Notes: generated by a model not told the origin, from the sequence alone. A stretch of 64,000 bases of DNA from JAAYYM01 sp964631375 (GCA_964631375.1 CAZVYQ010000008.1:7580-71579), one strand, 5' to 3'. Positions 25,477-34,163 are shown, counted from the stretch's first letter. Made by a program: numbers and translations.

Positions 25477-25618
25477 ACTTAACACTTAGGGCGACCGTCT
25501 ATCGATAGCACCTCTTATATAAAACATATCATGATTTACCGATATCGTCAACGTGCTGTTTCTACCATTTTTTCACATTTTCATATCTATTCCACGTAGA
25601 GATACTCAGAGGCTTGGT

Positions 25619-25866
25619 GCTTTGGACAATTATCTTCACTTTTTCTATATACTTCCCAATCCTTTACCATATAATTACATTTTGCTGTTGCTTTGGACAA
25701 TTTCTTGTTATCAATTTGATAATTTCCCACGATATGCTAATATATTCCATATTTTATACAATTCGCCAGATAATTTCCTCTAATTATCCAAAAGCCTCGC
25801 AATATGTAAATATATGTTTGCTTTTTGGGGGATTATTATCTTGCTTTATAGCAATTGTCCAAAAGC
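25619..25866. repeat. Interspersed repeat with inverted ends (copy 1)
   Basis: A 248-bp AT-rich element bounded by GCTTTGGACAATT (25619-25631) and its inverse GCAATTGTCCAAAAGC (25851-25866). The part from 25672 to 25828 is clearly similar to 54796-55080, from ATAATTACAT through TTTGGACAATTTCTTGTT to ATGTAAATATATGTTTGC. No gene is supported inside it. It looks like a non-autonomous mobile repeat. Confidence 0.6.
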
Positions 25867-25992
25867 AAATCTTTCCTTTCTTCATCAACTCAAATCTCTA
25901 AAATCATCCAAAGAGCATCCTCATATGCTTAATTAATTGTCAATAACACTTCTATCTAATACTACACTGAACTTCTAACTTCTTGTTTCAAA

Positions 25993-26040
25993 CTTCACAT
26001 AAGACCTCACATAAAGCCTCATATATAGCTTCATATAAAG
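25993..26040. repeat. 12-bp tandem repeat, four units
   Basis: Four consecutive 12-bp units of the type CTTCATATAAAG / CCTCACATAAAG at 25993, 26005, 26017 and 26029. On the minus strand a short frame across it reads as a repeating LYMR/LYVR pattern, but there is no ribosome binding site, so it is treated as non-coding. Confidence 0.75.
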
Positions 26041-26063
26041 ACAACCGCCCAGTCTCATACCCA

Positions 26064-26224
26064 GAGGCATGATGGCGGTCAGCAGTGCTACTTTTCGATA
26101 TGGACCAAAGGAGCCTGAAAACTCAGCAAAAAAGTAGGAGACCATTCTCCTACTTTTTTGCATCTTTGAGGTTGAAGGGGACGACGTCTGAGAAAAGTGA
26201 CACTGCTGACCACCTTCATGCCTC
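26064..26224. repeat. Inverted-repeat element with 33-bp arms and internal terminator
   Basis: The left arm at 26064-26096 and the right arm at 26192-26224 are inverted copies with four mismatches over 33 bases (core GGTCAGCAGTG / CACTGCTGACC). A perfect 16-bp hairpin lies in the middle (26126-26161). The right arm ends exactly where the 19-bp tandem array begins. The layout resembles a small MITE or a structured 3' UTR. Confidence 0.7.
26126..26161. terminator. Strong bidirectional terminator hairpin
   Basis: A perfect 16-bp stem (GCAAAAAAGTAGGAGA with its complement) and a 4-nt CCAT loop. T-runs end the stem on both strands. It would terminate the MarR-ABC-ABC transcript after its 3' repeat array. 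Confidence 0.85.
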
Positions 26225-26376
26225 GTCCGTTTGTTTACTCTCCGTCCGTTTGTTTGCTCCCCGTCCGTCTGTTTGCTCCCCGTCCGTTTGCCTACTCTCC
26301 GTCTGTTTGCCTGCTCCCCGTCCGTTTGCCTACTCTCCGTCTGTTTGCCTGCTCTCCGTCCATTTGCCTACTCTCC
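26225..26376. repeat. 19-bp tandem array, eight units, at the ABC exporter 3' end
   Basis: Eight full 19-bp units of the type gtccgtttgcctactctcc plus a partial ninth (26377-26391) that runs into the last codons of the ABC gene. Units differ at a few positions (act/gct, tcc/ccc). 19 is not a multiple of three and the frame has no ribosome binding site, so coding is unlikely. Confidence 0.9.
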
Positions 26377-26386
26377 GTCTGTATCT

Positions 26387-28324
26387 CTACGCCCCAATCT
26401 CCATGCCCGTATACAACTGATAATACTTACCCTTTTCCTCAATCAACTCATCATGGGTACCACGCTCAATGATTCTGCCCTGCTCTAAAACCATAATACA
26501 GTCACTGTTCTTGACAGTGGAAAGTCTGTGGGCAATGACAAAGGTGGTTCTGCCGTGCATTAATTTGTCCATGCCCTCCTGCACGATCTTCTCGGTTCTG
26601 GTATCAATAGAACTGGTTGCCTCATCCAGGATCAAAACCGGCGGATCGGCGATTGCCGCACGCGCAATTGCAAGTAACTGACGTTGCCCCTGACTCAAGT
26701 TCGCACCATCCCCACTGAGCTCAGTCTGATAACCATCAGCAAGTTTTCGGATGAAGCTGTCTGCATTGGCAAGCTTTGCCGCTGCAATGACCTCCTCATC
26801 AGTTGCATCCAGCTTACCATAGCGGATATTCTCCATAACGGTTCCGGTGAATAGGTGTGTCTCCTGTAGAACGATACCAAGTGAATGCCGCAGATCATCC
26901 TTTTTGATTTTATTGATATTGATTCCGTCATAACGGATCTTGCCATCCTGTATATCGTAGAAACGATTGATCAGATTGGTGATTGTTGTCTTGCCTGCAC
27001 CGGTGGAACCAACAAATGCAATCTTCTGTCCCGGTGTTGCAAACAGATCAATATTGTGCAATACCATCTTTTCATCCGTATAGCCAAAGTCTACATCATT
27101 GAATACAACATCTCCGTTGACCTCGGCATAGGTAGTGGTATCATCTGCCTTGTGATAATGCTTCCATGCCCAGATACCGGTTCTTTCAACAGTTTCAACC
27201 AGCTCTCCGTTTTCCTTTTTCGCATTGACCAGAGTAACATAGCCCTCATCAAGCTCCGGTGTCTCATCCAGCAGCTTAAATACACGATCCGCTCCGGCTA
27301 ATGCCATAACAATAGAGTTTAACTGCATACTAACCTGATTAATTGGCATATTAAAGCTCTTATTATAGGTTAAAAAGCTTGCAAGTTTTCCTAACGTAAA
27401 TCCCCCAAAGCCCTTCAGAGCCAATGCTCCTCCGACGATGGCACAGAGCACATAACTGATATTTCCGATCTGTGCATTGACAGGCATTAGGACATTCGCA
27501 AATTTATTGGCATTATCAGCACTATGAAAGAGCTGATCATTCAATTCATCGAACTTCTCCTTTGCTTCCTCCTCATGACAGAACACCTTAACAACCTTCT
27601 GTCCCTCCATCATTTCTTCAATATATCCGTTCAGTTCACCCAGATCCTTCTGCTGTGCTGTAAAGTATTTGCCTGACTGCCCGGCTAACTTTGCAGTTGT
27701 AAACAACACAAGTCCTACCATTAGCAGCGTCACAACAGTCAATGGAATACTGAGCAGTACCATACTGATAAATACACTGACGATCGTAATCGCACTGGAG
27801 AAGATCTGTGGCATACTCTGACTGATCATCTGTCGCAGGGTATCAATATCATTGGTATAGATTGACATGATATCCCCATGAGCATGCGTATCAAAATACT
27901 TGATCGGCAGACTTTCCATATGGGAAAATAATGTGTCACGCAGTCGTTTCAGGGTTCCCTGACTGACATAGATCATCAGCTTCGCCTGTAAATAGGATGC
28001 GGCCGCTCCACACAGATAGAAAACACCCACCTTAACAATCGCACCTGCCAGCCCTGAAAAATCAGGATTTTCAACTTTTAATAAGGGAACAATATATCCG
28101 TCAATCAGGGTCTGCATAAACCATGTACCGCGTACATTTGCTAATACATTTACAATAATAGCAACTACGACCAAAATACAATGTGGTGCATAATATTTGA
28201 ATACATATCCAAGTAACCGTTTGAACACTTCTCCGGGATTCTCTATGGTAGGCTTCATGCCTCTGGCTCCTCTGTGTCCACCCATTGGTCCTCTGACTGC
28301 TTTTGCTTGATTCGTTCCTGCCAT
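26387..28324 (-). CDS. ABC exporter half-transporter (second gene of the pair)
   Basis: A 645-aa fused permease/ATPase of the MsbA/LmrA-like class (multidrug or lipid export). A basic N-terminal tail of about 30 residues precedes six membrane segments (about 45-330). The nucleotide-binding domain follows with Walker A VGSTGAGKTT, Q-loop VLQETHLF, signature LSQGQRQLL, Walker B PPVLILDEATSSID and H-loop IAHRLST. The start ATG shares its A with the stop codon of the partner gene (TAATG), so translation is coupled, and the two proteins should form a heterodimer. It is the last gene of a MarR-ABC-ABC operon; its stop codon is followed directly by a tandem repeat array. Confidence 0.93.
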   Translation of the reverse strand: MAGTNQAKAVRGPMGGHRGARGMKPTIENPGEVFKRLLGYVFKYYAPHCILVVVAIIVNVLANVRGTWFMQTLIDGYIVPLLKVENPDFSGLAGAIVKVGVFYLCGAAASYLQAKLMIYVSQGTLKRLRDTLFSHMESLPIKYFDTHAHGDIMSIYTNDIDTLRQMISQSMPQIFSSAITIVSVFISMVLLSIPLTVVTLLMVGLVLFTTAKLAGQSGKYFTAQQKDLGELNGYIEEMMEGQKVVKVFCHEEEAKEKFDELNDQLFHSADNANKFANVLMPVNAQIGNISYVLCAIVGGALALKGFGGFTLGKLASFLTYNKSFNMPINQVSMQLNSIVMALAGADRVFKLLDETPELDEGYVTLVNAKKENGELVETVERTGIWAWKHYHKADDTTTYAEVNGDVVFNDVDFGYTDEKMVLHNIDLFATPGQKIAFVGSTGAGKTTITNLINRFYDIQDGKIRYDGININKIKKDDLRHSLGIVLQETHLFTGTVMENIRYGKLDATDEEVIAAAKLANADSFIRKLADGYQTELSGDGANLSQGQRQLLAIARAAIADPPVLILDEATSSIDTRTEKIVQEGMDKLMHGRTTFVIAHRLSTVKNSDCIMVLEQGRIIERGTHDELIEEKGKYYQLYTGMEIGA

Positions 28325-30075
28325 TACTGCTCACCTCCATTCGCATCAAAATCACCGGCTCCACCGGTCTGCGATTCGTATACATCACGATAGATCTCAT
28401 TTTCTGCAAGCAGCTCCTCATGTGTACCAAACCCATCTATGCAACCATCCTCCATAACAATGATACGGTCTGCATCCATAACAGAGCTGATGCGCTGTGC
28501 AATGATCAGCTTTGTTGTTCCGGGTATCTTCTCGGTAAATGACTTGCGAATCTTGGCGTCCGTTGCAGTATCTACTGCACTGGTACTGTCATCTAGAATC
28601 AAAATCTTAGGATTCTTCAATAATGCCCTTGCAATACAGAGTCTCTGCTTTTGTCCGCCTGAGACATTGGATCCGCCCTGTTCTATGTGTGACTCATATC
28701 CATCCTGCATCTTCTCGATAAATTCGTCTGCACATGCCAGTCTGCAGGCTTCTCTGCATTCCTCTACCGTTGCATCCTGCTTGCCCCATCGCAGATTCTC
28801 CAGGATGGTTCCTGAGAACAATACATTTTTCTGTAATACCACTGCTACCTGATTGCGCAGAGTATCTAAGTCATACTCCTTGACATCCCTGCCACCTACC
28901 CGCACACTTCCTGTGTTTGCATCATAGAGACGGCTGATCAGATTGACAAGAGAGGATTTCGCACTTCCGGTTCCTCCGATGATACCTATCGTCTCACCTG
29001 CCTTGATCTCCAGATTGATATCATCCAGCACTGGTTTCTCACTATCCTTATAGTAACGGAAGGTTACATGATCAAATGAAATACTGCCATCTGCTACATT
29101 CATAACAGGATTGACCGGATTGGTCAGGTCTGCTTTTTCATTTAACACTTCTGTGATACGTTCTGCACTGGCAGTACTCATTGTAACCATGACAAAGATA
29201 AGTGAGAGCATCATCAGACTCATCAATATGTTCATACAATATGCTAACAGACTCATCATCTGACCTGTTGTCAGTGAACCACCGACGATCATTTTTGCGC
29301 CCAGCCAGCTGATTGCCAGAATACATCCATAGACCGTAACCTGCATGATCGGATTATTCAGGGCAATCACGCCCTCAGCCTTGACAAACATTTTGTAGAT
29401 GTTGTCACTTGCCCTCTTGAATTTATCCTTCTCATAGTCTTCACGAACATATGCCTTTACCACGCGGATACCGGATACATTCTCCTGCACACTTGCATTC
29501 AGTTCATCGTATTTTTTAAATACCACTCTGAAATATTTAGAAACCTTACGAATCAAAAAGAACATGCAGATTCCAAGGAAGATCACTGCACCGACATACA
29601 CGCTTGCTAGTCTTCCGTTGATGATAAAAGCCATCGTCATTGCAATGATCAGACTGAATGGTGCTCTGGTACACATTCTCAGGATCATCTGATAGGCCAT
29701 CTGTAGATTTGTAACATCTGTCGTCAGTCTGGTGATGAGACCTGATGTACTGTATTTATCAATATTGGCAAAGGAAAAGGTCTGTATGTTGTCATACATG
29801 GATTTTCTCAGGTTTCTTGCAAAGCCTGTAGATGCCTTGGCTCCAAACTTTCCTCCCAATACACCAAAGGTCAGCCCCATCGCTGCCGCCAGCACCATCC
29901 ACGCACCCACAGCATAGATGTGTCCCATATTTCCTGCTTCCACACCATCATCAATGATGGATGCCATCATGAGCGGAATGATCATTTCCATAATGACCTC
30001 TCCGATCATACATAATGGCGTGAGCAGAGAAACTGTCTTAAATTCTTTAATTTGTGCCCCTAATGTTTTTAACAT
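28324..30075 (-). CDS. ABC exporter half-transporter (first gene of the pair)
   Basis: A 583-aa permease/ATPase. Six membrane segments come first (VSLLTPLCMIGEVIMEMIIPLMMASIIDDGVEAGN at the start), then the ATPase with Walker A GGTGSAKSSLV, signature VSGGQKQRLC, Walker B PKILILDDSTSAVD and IAQRISS. The Walker A has Ala where Gly is usual, and the Walker B is followed by Asp rather than the catalytic Glu (LDDSTSA). This suggests the degenerate ATP site typical of heterodimeric exporters, with the partner supplying the active site. It overlaps the MarR gene by 29 bases. Confidence 0.92.
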   Translation of the reverse strand: MLKTLGAQIKEFKTVSLLTPLCMIGEVIMEMIIPLMMASIIDDGVEAGNMGHIYAVGAWMVLAAAMGLTFGVLGGKFGAKASTGFARNLRKSMYDNIQTFSFANIDKYSTSGLITRLTTDVTNLQMAYQMILRMCTRAPFSLIIAMTMAFIINGRLASVYVGAVIFLGICMFFLIRKVSKYFRVVFKKYDELNASVQENVSGIRVVKAYVREDYEKDKFKRASDNIYKMFVKAEGVIALNNPIMQVTVYGCILAISWLGAKMIVGGSLTTGQMMSLLAYCMNILMSLMMLSLIFVMVTMSTASAERITEVLNEKADLTNPVNPVMNVADGSISFDHVTFRYYKDSEKPVLDDINLEIKAGETIGIIGGTGSAKSSLVNLISRLYDANTGSVRVGGRDVKEYDLDTLRNQVAVVLQKNVLFSGTILENLRWGKQDATVEECREACRLACADEFIEKMQDGYESHIEQGGSNVSGGQKQRLCIARALLKNPKILILDDSTSAVDTATDAKIRKSFTEKIPGTTKLIIAQRISSVMDADRIIVMEDGCIDGFGTHEELLAENEIYRDVYESQTGGAGDFDANGGEQ

Positions 30076-30499
30076 TCTCTGTCATCCTCTCTATGATATC
30101 CAAGCATACCTGTAATTCCTCCTCAGAAATTCCTGCACAAAGCTGTTCATTGAACTTCACGGCTCCCTGTGCAAATTTCTTGCCAATCCTATGTCCCTTT
30201 TCAGTCAGCACCAATTCTCTGTATCTCCCATCCTTTTTAGAAGGCACTCGTTTCAACAGATCATTCTTCTCCATGACATTGATGACCTCACTGAGTGTAG
30301 ATTTCCCAATTTCAATATGTTCTTCAATGTCCTTTTGAAATACCGGAGTCCCCTGATGCTTGATCAAATGACCCAGAATCCCCATCTGCAGCATGGTGAT
30401 GTTCTGATTCAGTGCTTCTCTGACCTGCATACAACTGACTTGTCGAATGGAATTATTTAAGATACGAAGCTGCATACCAAATGACTGTTTGATATCCAT
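30047..30499 (-). CDS. MarR-family transcriptional regulator of the ABC exporter operon
   Basis: A 150-aa winged-helix regulator. The HTH/wing is visible as LKNQ-less core HLIKHQGTPVFQKDIEEHIEIGKSTLSEVINVMEKNDLLKRVPSKKDGRYRELVLTEKG (about 45-105), the MarR signature with the D-x-R wing. The start was placed at ATG 30499 after AAGGGAGAG; a longer frame has no ribosome binding site. As first gene before two exporter halves it probably represses the operon until a drug-like ligand binds. A palindrome over its promoter start site is a likely operator. Confidence 0.92.
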   Translation of the reverse strand: MDIKQSFGMQLRILNNSIRQVSCMQVREALNQNITMLQMGILGHLIKHQGTPVFQKDIEEHIEIGKSTLSEVINVMEKNDLLKRVPSKKDGRYRELVLTEKGHRIGKKFAQGAVKFNEQLCAGISEEELQVCLDIIERMTENVKNIRGTN

Positions 30500-30521
30500 G
30501 ACAACTCTCCCTTCGATCAAC

Positions 30522-30550
30522 AAAAAAGAAGGAACAACAACGCCCTTCTT
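30522..30550 (-). terminator. Attenuator-like hairpin in the marR leader
   Basis: On the minus strand AAGAAGG, an 11-nt loop, CCTTCTT and a T-run: a complete intrinsic terminator. It lies between the predicted start site (about 30563) and the marR ATG (30499), so it may attenuate the operon. It could alternatively end transcripts arriving from the upstream dehydrogenase. Confidence 0.6.
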
Positions 30551-30559
30551 CCTTGTTAG

Positions 30560-30602
30560 TTCGTGTACGAATTATAATACGCCGAACAATTCTATCTGTC
30601 AA
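30560..30602 (-). promoter_or_regulatory. Promoter and palindromic operator of the MarR-ABC-ABC operon
   Basis: TTGACA (30597-30602), 17-bp spacer, TATTAT (30574-30579) on the minus strand. Directly downstream lies the palindrome TTCGT-GT-ACGAA at 30560-30571, well placed for repression by the MarR protein. Confidence 0.6.
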
Positions 30603-30651
30603 TACAATCATACTTTATTCAGATTAGTTTAGAATTATTTAAGATTTCAGA

Positions 30652-31635
30652 TCACACTACATTTTCAATCTCTGCACCGGTAAAGAACTGTTTGAGATTG
30701 CTCATGGTAGTCTCTGCAATATTACTCAGGGCTTCCTCTGTCAGAAAGGCCTGATGTGAGGTGATCAGTACATTGGGCATGGAAATCAGCCGGGCCAGCA
30801 CATCATCCTGGATGATGGTATTGGAATTGTCTTCATAGAAAATATCTGCCTCTTCCTCATAGACATCCAGTGCTGCTGCACGGATCTTGCCATCCTTGAG
30901 TCCTTCCACCAATGCCTCACTGTCAATCAATGCACCACGGGAGGTATTGATCAACACAACTCCATCCCGCATCTTCTGAATGGCCTTTGCATGAATGATA
31001 TGCCTGCTGTCCTTCGTCAATGGACAATGCAGGGAAATGATATGTGACTGTTCAAACAGTTCATCCAGAGTCACATAATGAATATCACTGTTGACGATGG
31101 GGAATGGATCATATGCGATCACATTCATCCCGAAGCCTTTACAGATATCCATAAAAACCCGTCCAATCTTACCTGTACCAATCACACCGACGGTTTTTCC
31201 ATGAAGATCAAATCCTGTCAGACCGTTCAAGCTGAAATTGTATTCGCGAATCCTGTTATAAGCTCGGTGCAATTTTCGATTCAGAGTCAGCAGCATTCCC
31301 ATTGCATGTTCTGCCACTGCATAAGGGGAATATGCCGGAACCCTTGTTACAATCATTCCATGCTCATGTGCATAATTGATATCAACATTATTATACCCTG
31401 CACAACGCATGGCCACACATGTAATATCACGTTTCTTAAGCTTCCTCAGTGTCTCTGCACCCAGATCGTCATTTACAAATGCCACAACCGCATCGCTGCC
31501 CTTTGCCAACACAGCTGTCTTTGCATTCAGCTTCTCCTCATGATAAACAATCTTGATATCCGGGTATTTCTTCAGTTCCTCATCAAAGAACTCTTTATCA
31601 TATGGTTTGGTATCAAAAAAACTGATTTTTCTCAT
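30652..31635 (-). CDS. D-lactate dehydrogenase (2-hydroxyacid dehydrogenase family)
   Basis: A 327-aa NAD-dependent dehydrogenase of the LdhA type that reduces pyruvate to D-lactate. NAD-binding GTGKIGRVFMDICKGFGMNVIAYDP is at about 150-173. The catalytic triad is visible: Arg in INTSRGALID, Glu in VYEEEADIF and His in LITSHQAFLTEEAL. The N-terminal RCAGYNNVDI motif is also typical of D-lactate dehydrogenases. It follows glycogen phosphorylase by 54 bases with its own AAGGAGG, so glycogen breakdown and lactate fermentation may be coexpressed. Confidence 0.92.
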   Translation of the reverse strand: MRKISFFDTKPYDKEFFDEELKKYPDIKIVYHEEKLNAKTAVLAKGSDAVVAFVNDDLGAETLRKLKKRDITCVAMRCAGYNNVDINYAHEHGMIVTRVPAYSPYAVAEHAMGMLLTLNRKLHRAYNRIREYNFSLNGLTGFDLHGKTVGVIGTGKIGRVFMDICKGFGMNVIAYDPFPIVNSDIHYVTLDELFEQSHIISLHCPLTKDSRHIIHAKAIQKMRDGVVLINTSRGALIDSEALVEGLKDGKIRAAALDVYEEEADIFYEDNSNTIIQDDVLARLISMPNVLITSHQAFLTEEALSNIAETTMSNLKQFFTGAEIENVV

Positions 31636-31689
31636 AACCTGCCTCCTTGCTAAAGCCTGTGCTGTTTACGCGACCCTTTTATTATGGCA

Positions 31690-34014
31690 TCAGATTTTGG
31701 GTAAATGCCATATATCCCTGTTATATTCTTCGATGGTTCGGTCTGATGAGAAGAAGCCTGCCTTTGCAATATTGGTTAACATCATCTTCTTCCACTTGGG
31801 ACGATTCTCATAATCCTCCAATGCCTGATCCTTGACCTTGATATATTCCTCCAGATCGATCAGTGTCATAAACCAGTCCTTATTCAACAATTCGTTGTAT
31901 AGACGCATCAGATTTTCTTTATTGCCGTTCCATTTTACTTTAAAGCTTTTGATGAAATCTACAGCCTCTTTGATGGTTTTACTGTTACGGTAGTAATCTC
32001 TTGACACATAGTCAGCCTTCTCATAATGCCGAATGATCTCCTCACTGTCCTTGCCAAAGATATAAATATTATCATCACCGACCAGGTCATGGATCTCTAC
32101 ATTCGCTCCATCACTCGTTCCCAGTGTCACAGCACCATTCAGCATAAATTTCATATTTCCTGTACCAGATGCCTCCTTGGAAGCAAGAGAAATCTGCTCT
32201 GAAATATCACATGCCGGAATCAGCTTCTCAGCGTAGCTGACATTATAGTTTTCCACCATAACAACCTTCATATAACGATTGACTCTGCGGTCATTATTCA
32301 CGATTTTCTGTAACACGAGCAGCAGATGGATGATATCCTGAGCAATCACATATGCAGGTGCTGCCTTTGCACCAAAGATAAATGTAATTGGTCTCTTTGG
32401 CTTTTTACCACGTCTAATCTCCAGATACTTGTGAATGATATAAAGTGCATTCATTTGCTGACGCTTGTACTCGTGCATACGCTTGATCTGAATATCAAAG
32501 ATGGAGTTCGGGTCAATCTCCACACCTTCCTTCTCTTTGATATAAGCAGCAAGTGCATTCTTTTTATCCTGTTTGATTTGACTGATTCGGTCAAGAAGTG
32601 CTGTGTCCCTTTGATGCTCCAGCAGTTTCTCTAATTCCATGGCATTTCTCTTATATCCATCACCAATGGTATCAGATATACAACCCGCAAGTTCCTGATT
32701 ACAGGACAGCAGCCACCGCCTAAAGGTAATGCCATTTGTTTTATTATTGAATTTCTCCGGATAAATATCATAAAAATGTTTCAGTTCAGATTCCTTCAGA
32801 ATCTCTGTATGCAGTGCTGCCACACCATTGATGGAAAATCCGTAGTGAATGTCGATATGTGCCATATGAACACGGTTCTGATCATCTATGATCTGTACCT
32901 TAGGATCATCATATTTTTCGGCTACCCTCTTTGCTAGTTCCTTAATAATCGGAACCAACTGCGGCACCACCTTTTCCAGATAGGAAAGCGGCCATTTCTC
33001 CAAAGCTTCTGCCAGAATCGTATGATTGGTATATGCACAGGTCTTACTTACAATATCAATTGCCTCATCCATAGAGATTGCCTTGTCCTCAGTGAGAATC
33101 CTGATCAGTTCCGGGATGACCATTGTCGGATGTGTGTCATTGATCTGAATCACAGCATGATCATACAATTTCTTCAGATCGTACTTTCTCTCACGCATAT
33201 CCTTGAGGATCAACTGTGCAGCATTACTTACCATAAAATACTGCTGATAGATACGCAGCAGATTGCCCGCCTCATCTGAATCATCAGGATATAGGAATAA
33301 TGTCAGATTCTTCTCAATCTGCTCCTTATCAAAATTGATGCCATCCTTTACAATACTCTCATCAATAGATTCGATATCAAACAAATGTAACTTATTGATA
33401 CCGTTTTCATATCCCACTACATCAATATCATATAAAACCGACTTCACCTTATGGTCTCCAAAGCTGACCTCAAATGCTGTATCTGTCTTTCGAAGCCATG
33501 ACTCCTCCTCGATCCAGTCATTCTTCTCTGCCATTTGCAGTCTGTCTCTGAATACCTGTTTGAATAGACCAAAGTGATAATTTAATCCAATACCGTCTCC
33601 TGGCAGACCCAGTGTTGCAATGGAATCCAGAAAACACGCAGCCAGTCTGCCAAGTCCGCCATTTCCAAGAGACGGTTCCGGCTCAACGTCTTCGATCTCA
33701 GAAAGTGTCTTTCCGTTTGCCTTCAATACTTCATTTAACTTGTCATAAACACCAAGATTGATCAGATTATTGGACAACAGTTTCCCGATCAGAAACTCCG
33801 CGGATATATAATATACCTTTTTATCTCCATTGATGTCCGGTGTAATGTCCATCATGTCCTTTGTCAACTGCAGAACACATTCGTACAGCTGAGCATTAGT
33901 ACATTCTGCAATGCTTTTACCATACCGCTTCTGTGCCTTATCCTTCAAATTCGTCTCGAGCTGGTCACGCAATACATTACGCTGTACGGCATTAAGGGTT
34001 TCATTCAAAGCCAT
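31690..34014 (-). CDS. glgP: Glycogen/maltodextrin phosphorylase
   Basis: A 774-aa GT35 enzyme that releases glucose 1-phosphate from alpha-1,4-glucans. Clear family marks are DVEPEPSLGNGGLGRLAACFLDS near the N-terminus and the pyridoxal phosphate site SLASKEASGTGNMKFMLNGAVTLGTSDGANVEI (the Lys of GTGNMKF-type context). QINDTHPTMVIPELIRIL is the substrate loop. The N-terminus is shorter than in mammalian enzymes, as usual for bacteria. Start ATG 34014 follows GGAGG. Two palindromic LacI-family-type operator sequences lie 84-125 bases upstream, implying carbon-source control. Confidence 0.95.
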   Translation of the reverse strand: MALNETLNAVQRNVLRDQLETNLKDKAQKRYGKSIAECTNAQLYECVLQLTKDMMDITPDINGDKKVYYISAEFLIGKLLSNNLINLGVYDKLNEVLKANGKTLSEIEDVEPEPSLGNGGLGRLAACFLDSIATLGLPGDGIGLNYHFGLFKQVFRDRLQMAEKNDWIEEESWLRKTDTAFEVSFGDHKVKSVLYDIDVVGYENGINKLHLFDIESIDESIVKDGINFDKEQIEKNLTLFLYPDDSDEAGNLLRIYQQYFMVSNAAQLILKDMRERKYDLKKLYDHAVIQINDTHPTMVIPELIRILTEDKAISMDEAIDIVSKTCAYTNHTILAEALEKWPLSYLEKVVPQLVPIIKELAKRVAEKYDDPKVQIIDDQNRVHMAHIDIHYGFSINGVAALHTEILKESELKHFYDIYPEKFNNKTNGITFRRWLLSCNQELAGCISDTIGDGYKRNAMELEKLLEHQRDTALLDRISQIKQDKKNALAAYIKEKEGVEIDPNSIFDIQIKRMHEYKRQQMNALYIIHKYLEIRRGKKPKRPITFIFGAKAAPAYVIAQDIIHLLLVLQKIVNNDRRVNRYMKVVMVENYNVSYAEKLIPACDISEQISLASKEASGTGNMKFMLNGAVTLGTSDGANVEIHDLVGDDNIYIFGKDSEEIIRHYEKADYVSRDYYRNSKTIKEAVDFIKSFKVKWNGNKENLMRLYNELLNKDWFMTLIDLEEYIKVKDQALEDYENRPKWKKMMLTNIAKAGFFSSDRTIEEYNRDIWHLPKI

Positions 34015-34097
34015 TTTTTCATCCTCCATTTGTATAGATAGTCATTATCTCCAATTATCATATATATGATACGAGTGTCCGGATTTTCCAGTCACCG

Positions 34098-34139
34098 TAA
34101 ACGTTTATAAACTAAATCTAACATAGGAAAACGTTTTCC
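34098..34139. promoter_or_regulatory. Two LacI-family-type operators upstream of glgP
   Basis: TAAACGTTTA at 34098-34107 and GGAAAACGTTTTCC at 34126-34139 are perfect palindromes centred on CG, the form bound by MalR/CcpA-like regulators. They lie upstream of glgP with 28 bp between their centres. No convincing -35/-10 pair was found, so their exact place relative to the promoter is open. Confidence 0.55.
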
Positions 34140-34163
34140 GCAACCCCTTATTTATTTTTCTTG

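Noticed and set aside
25610..25870. CRISPR-like reading of the repeated TTTGGACAATT motif
   Set aside because: Only two direct and two inverted occurrences with irregular spacing, and no cas genes in the window.
25975..26163. Minus-strand 62-aa frame ending in LYMKLYMRLYVRSYVKF
   Set aside because: It is the 12-bp repeat and terminator hairpin read as protein; no ribosome binding site.
26197..26488. Three long overlapping plus-strand frames with Leu/Pro/Ser/Cys-rich repeats (SVCLLPVRLPTL...)
   Set aside because: They are readings of the 19-bp tandem array, in different frames, with no ribosome binding site; one runs into the ABC exporter gene on the other strand.
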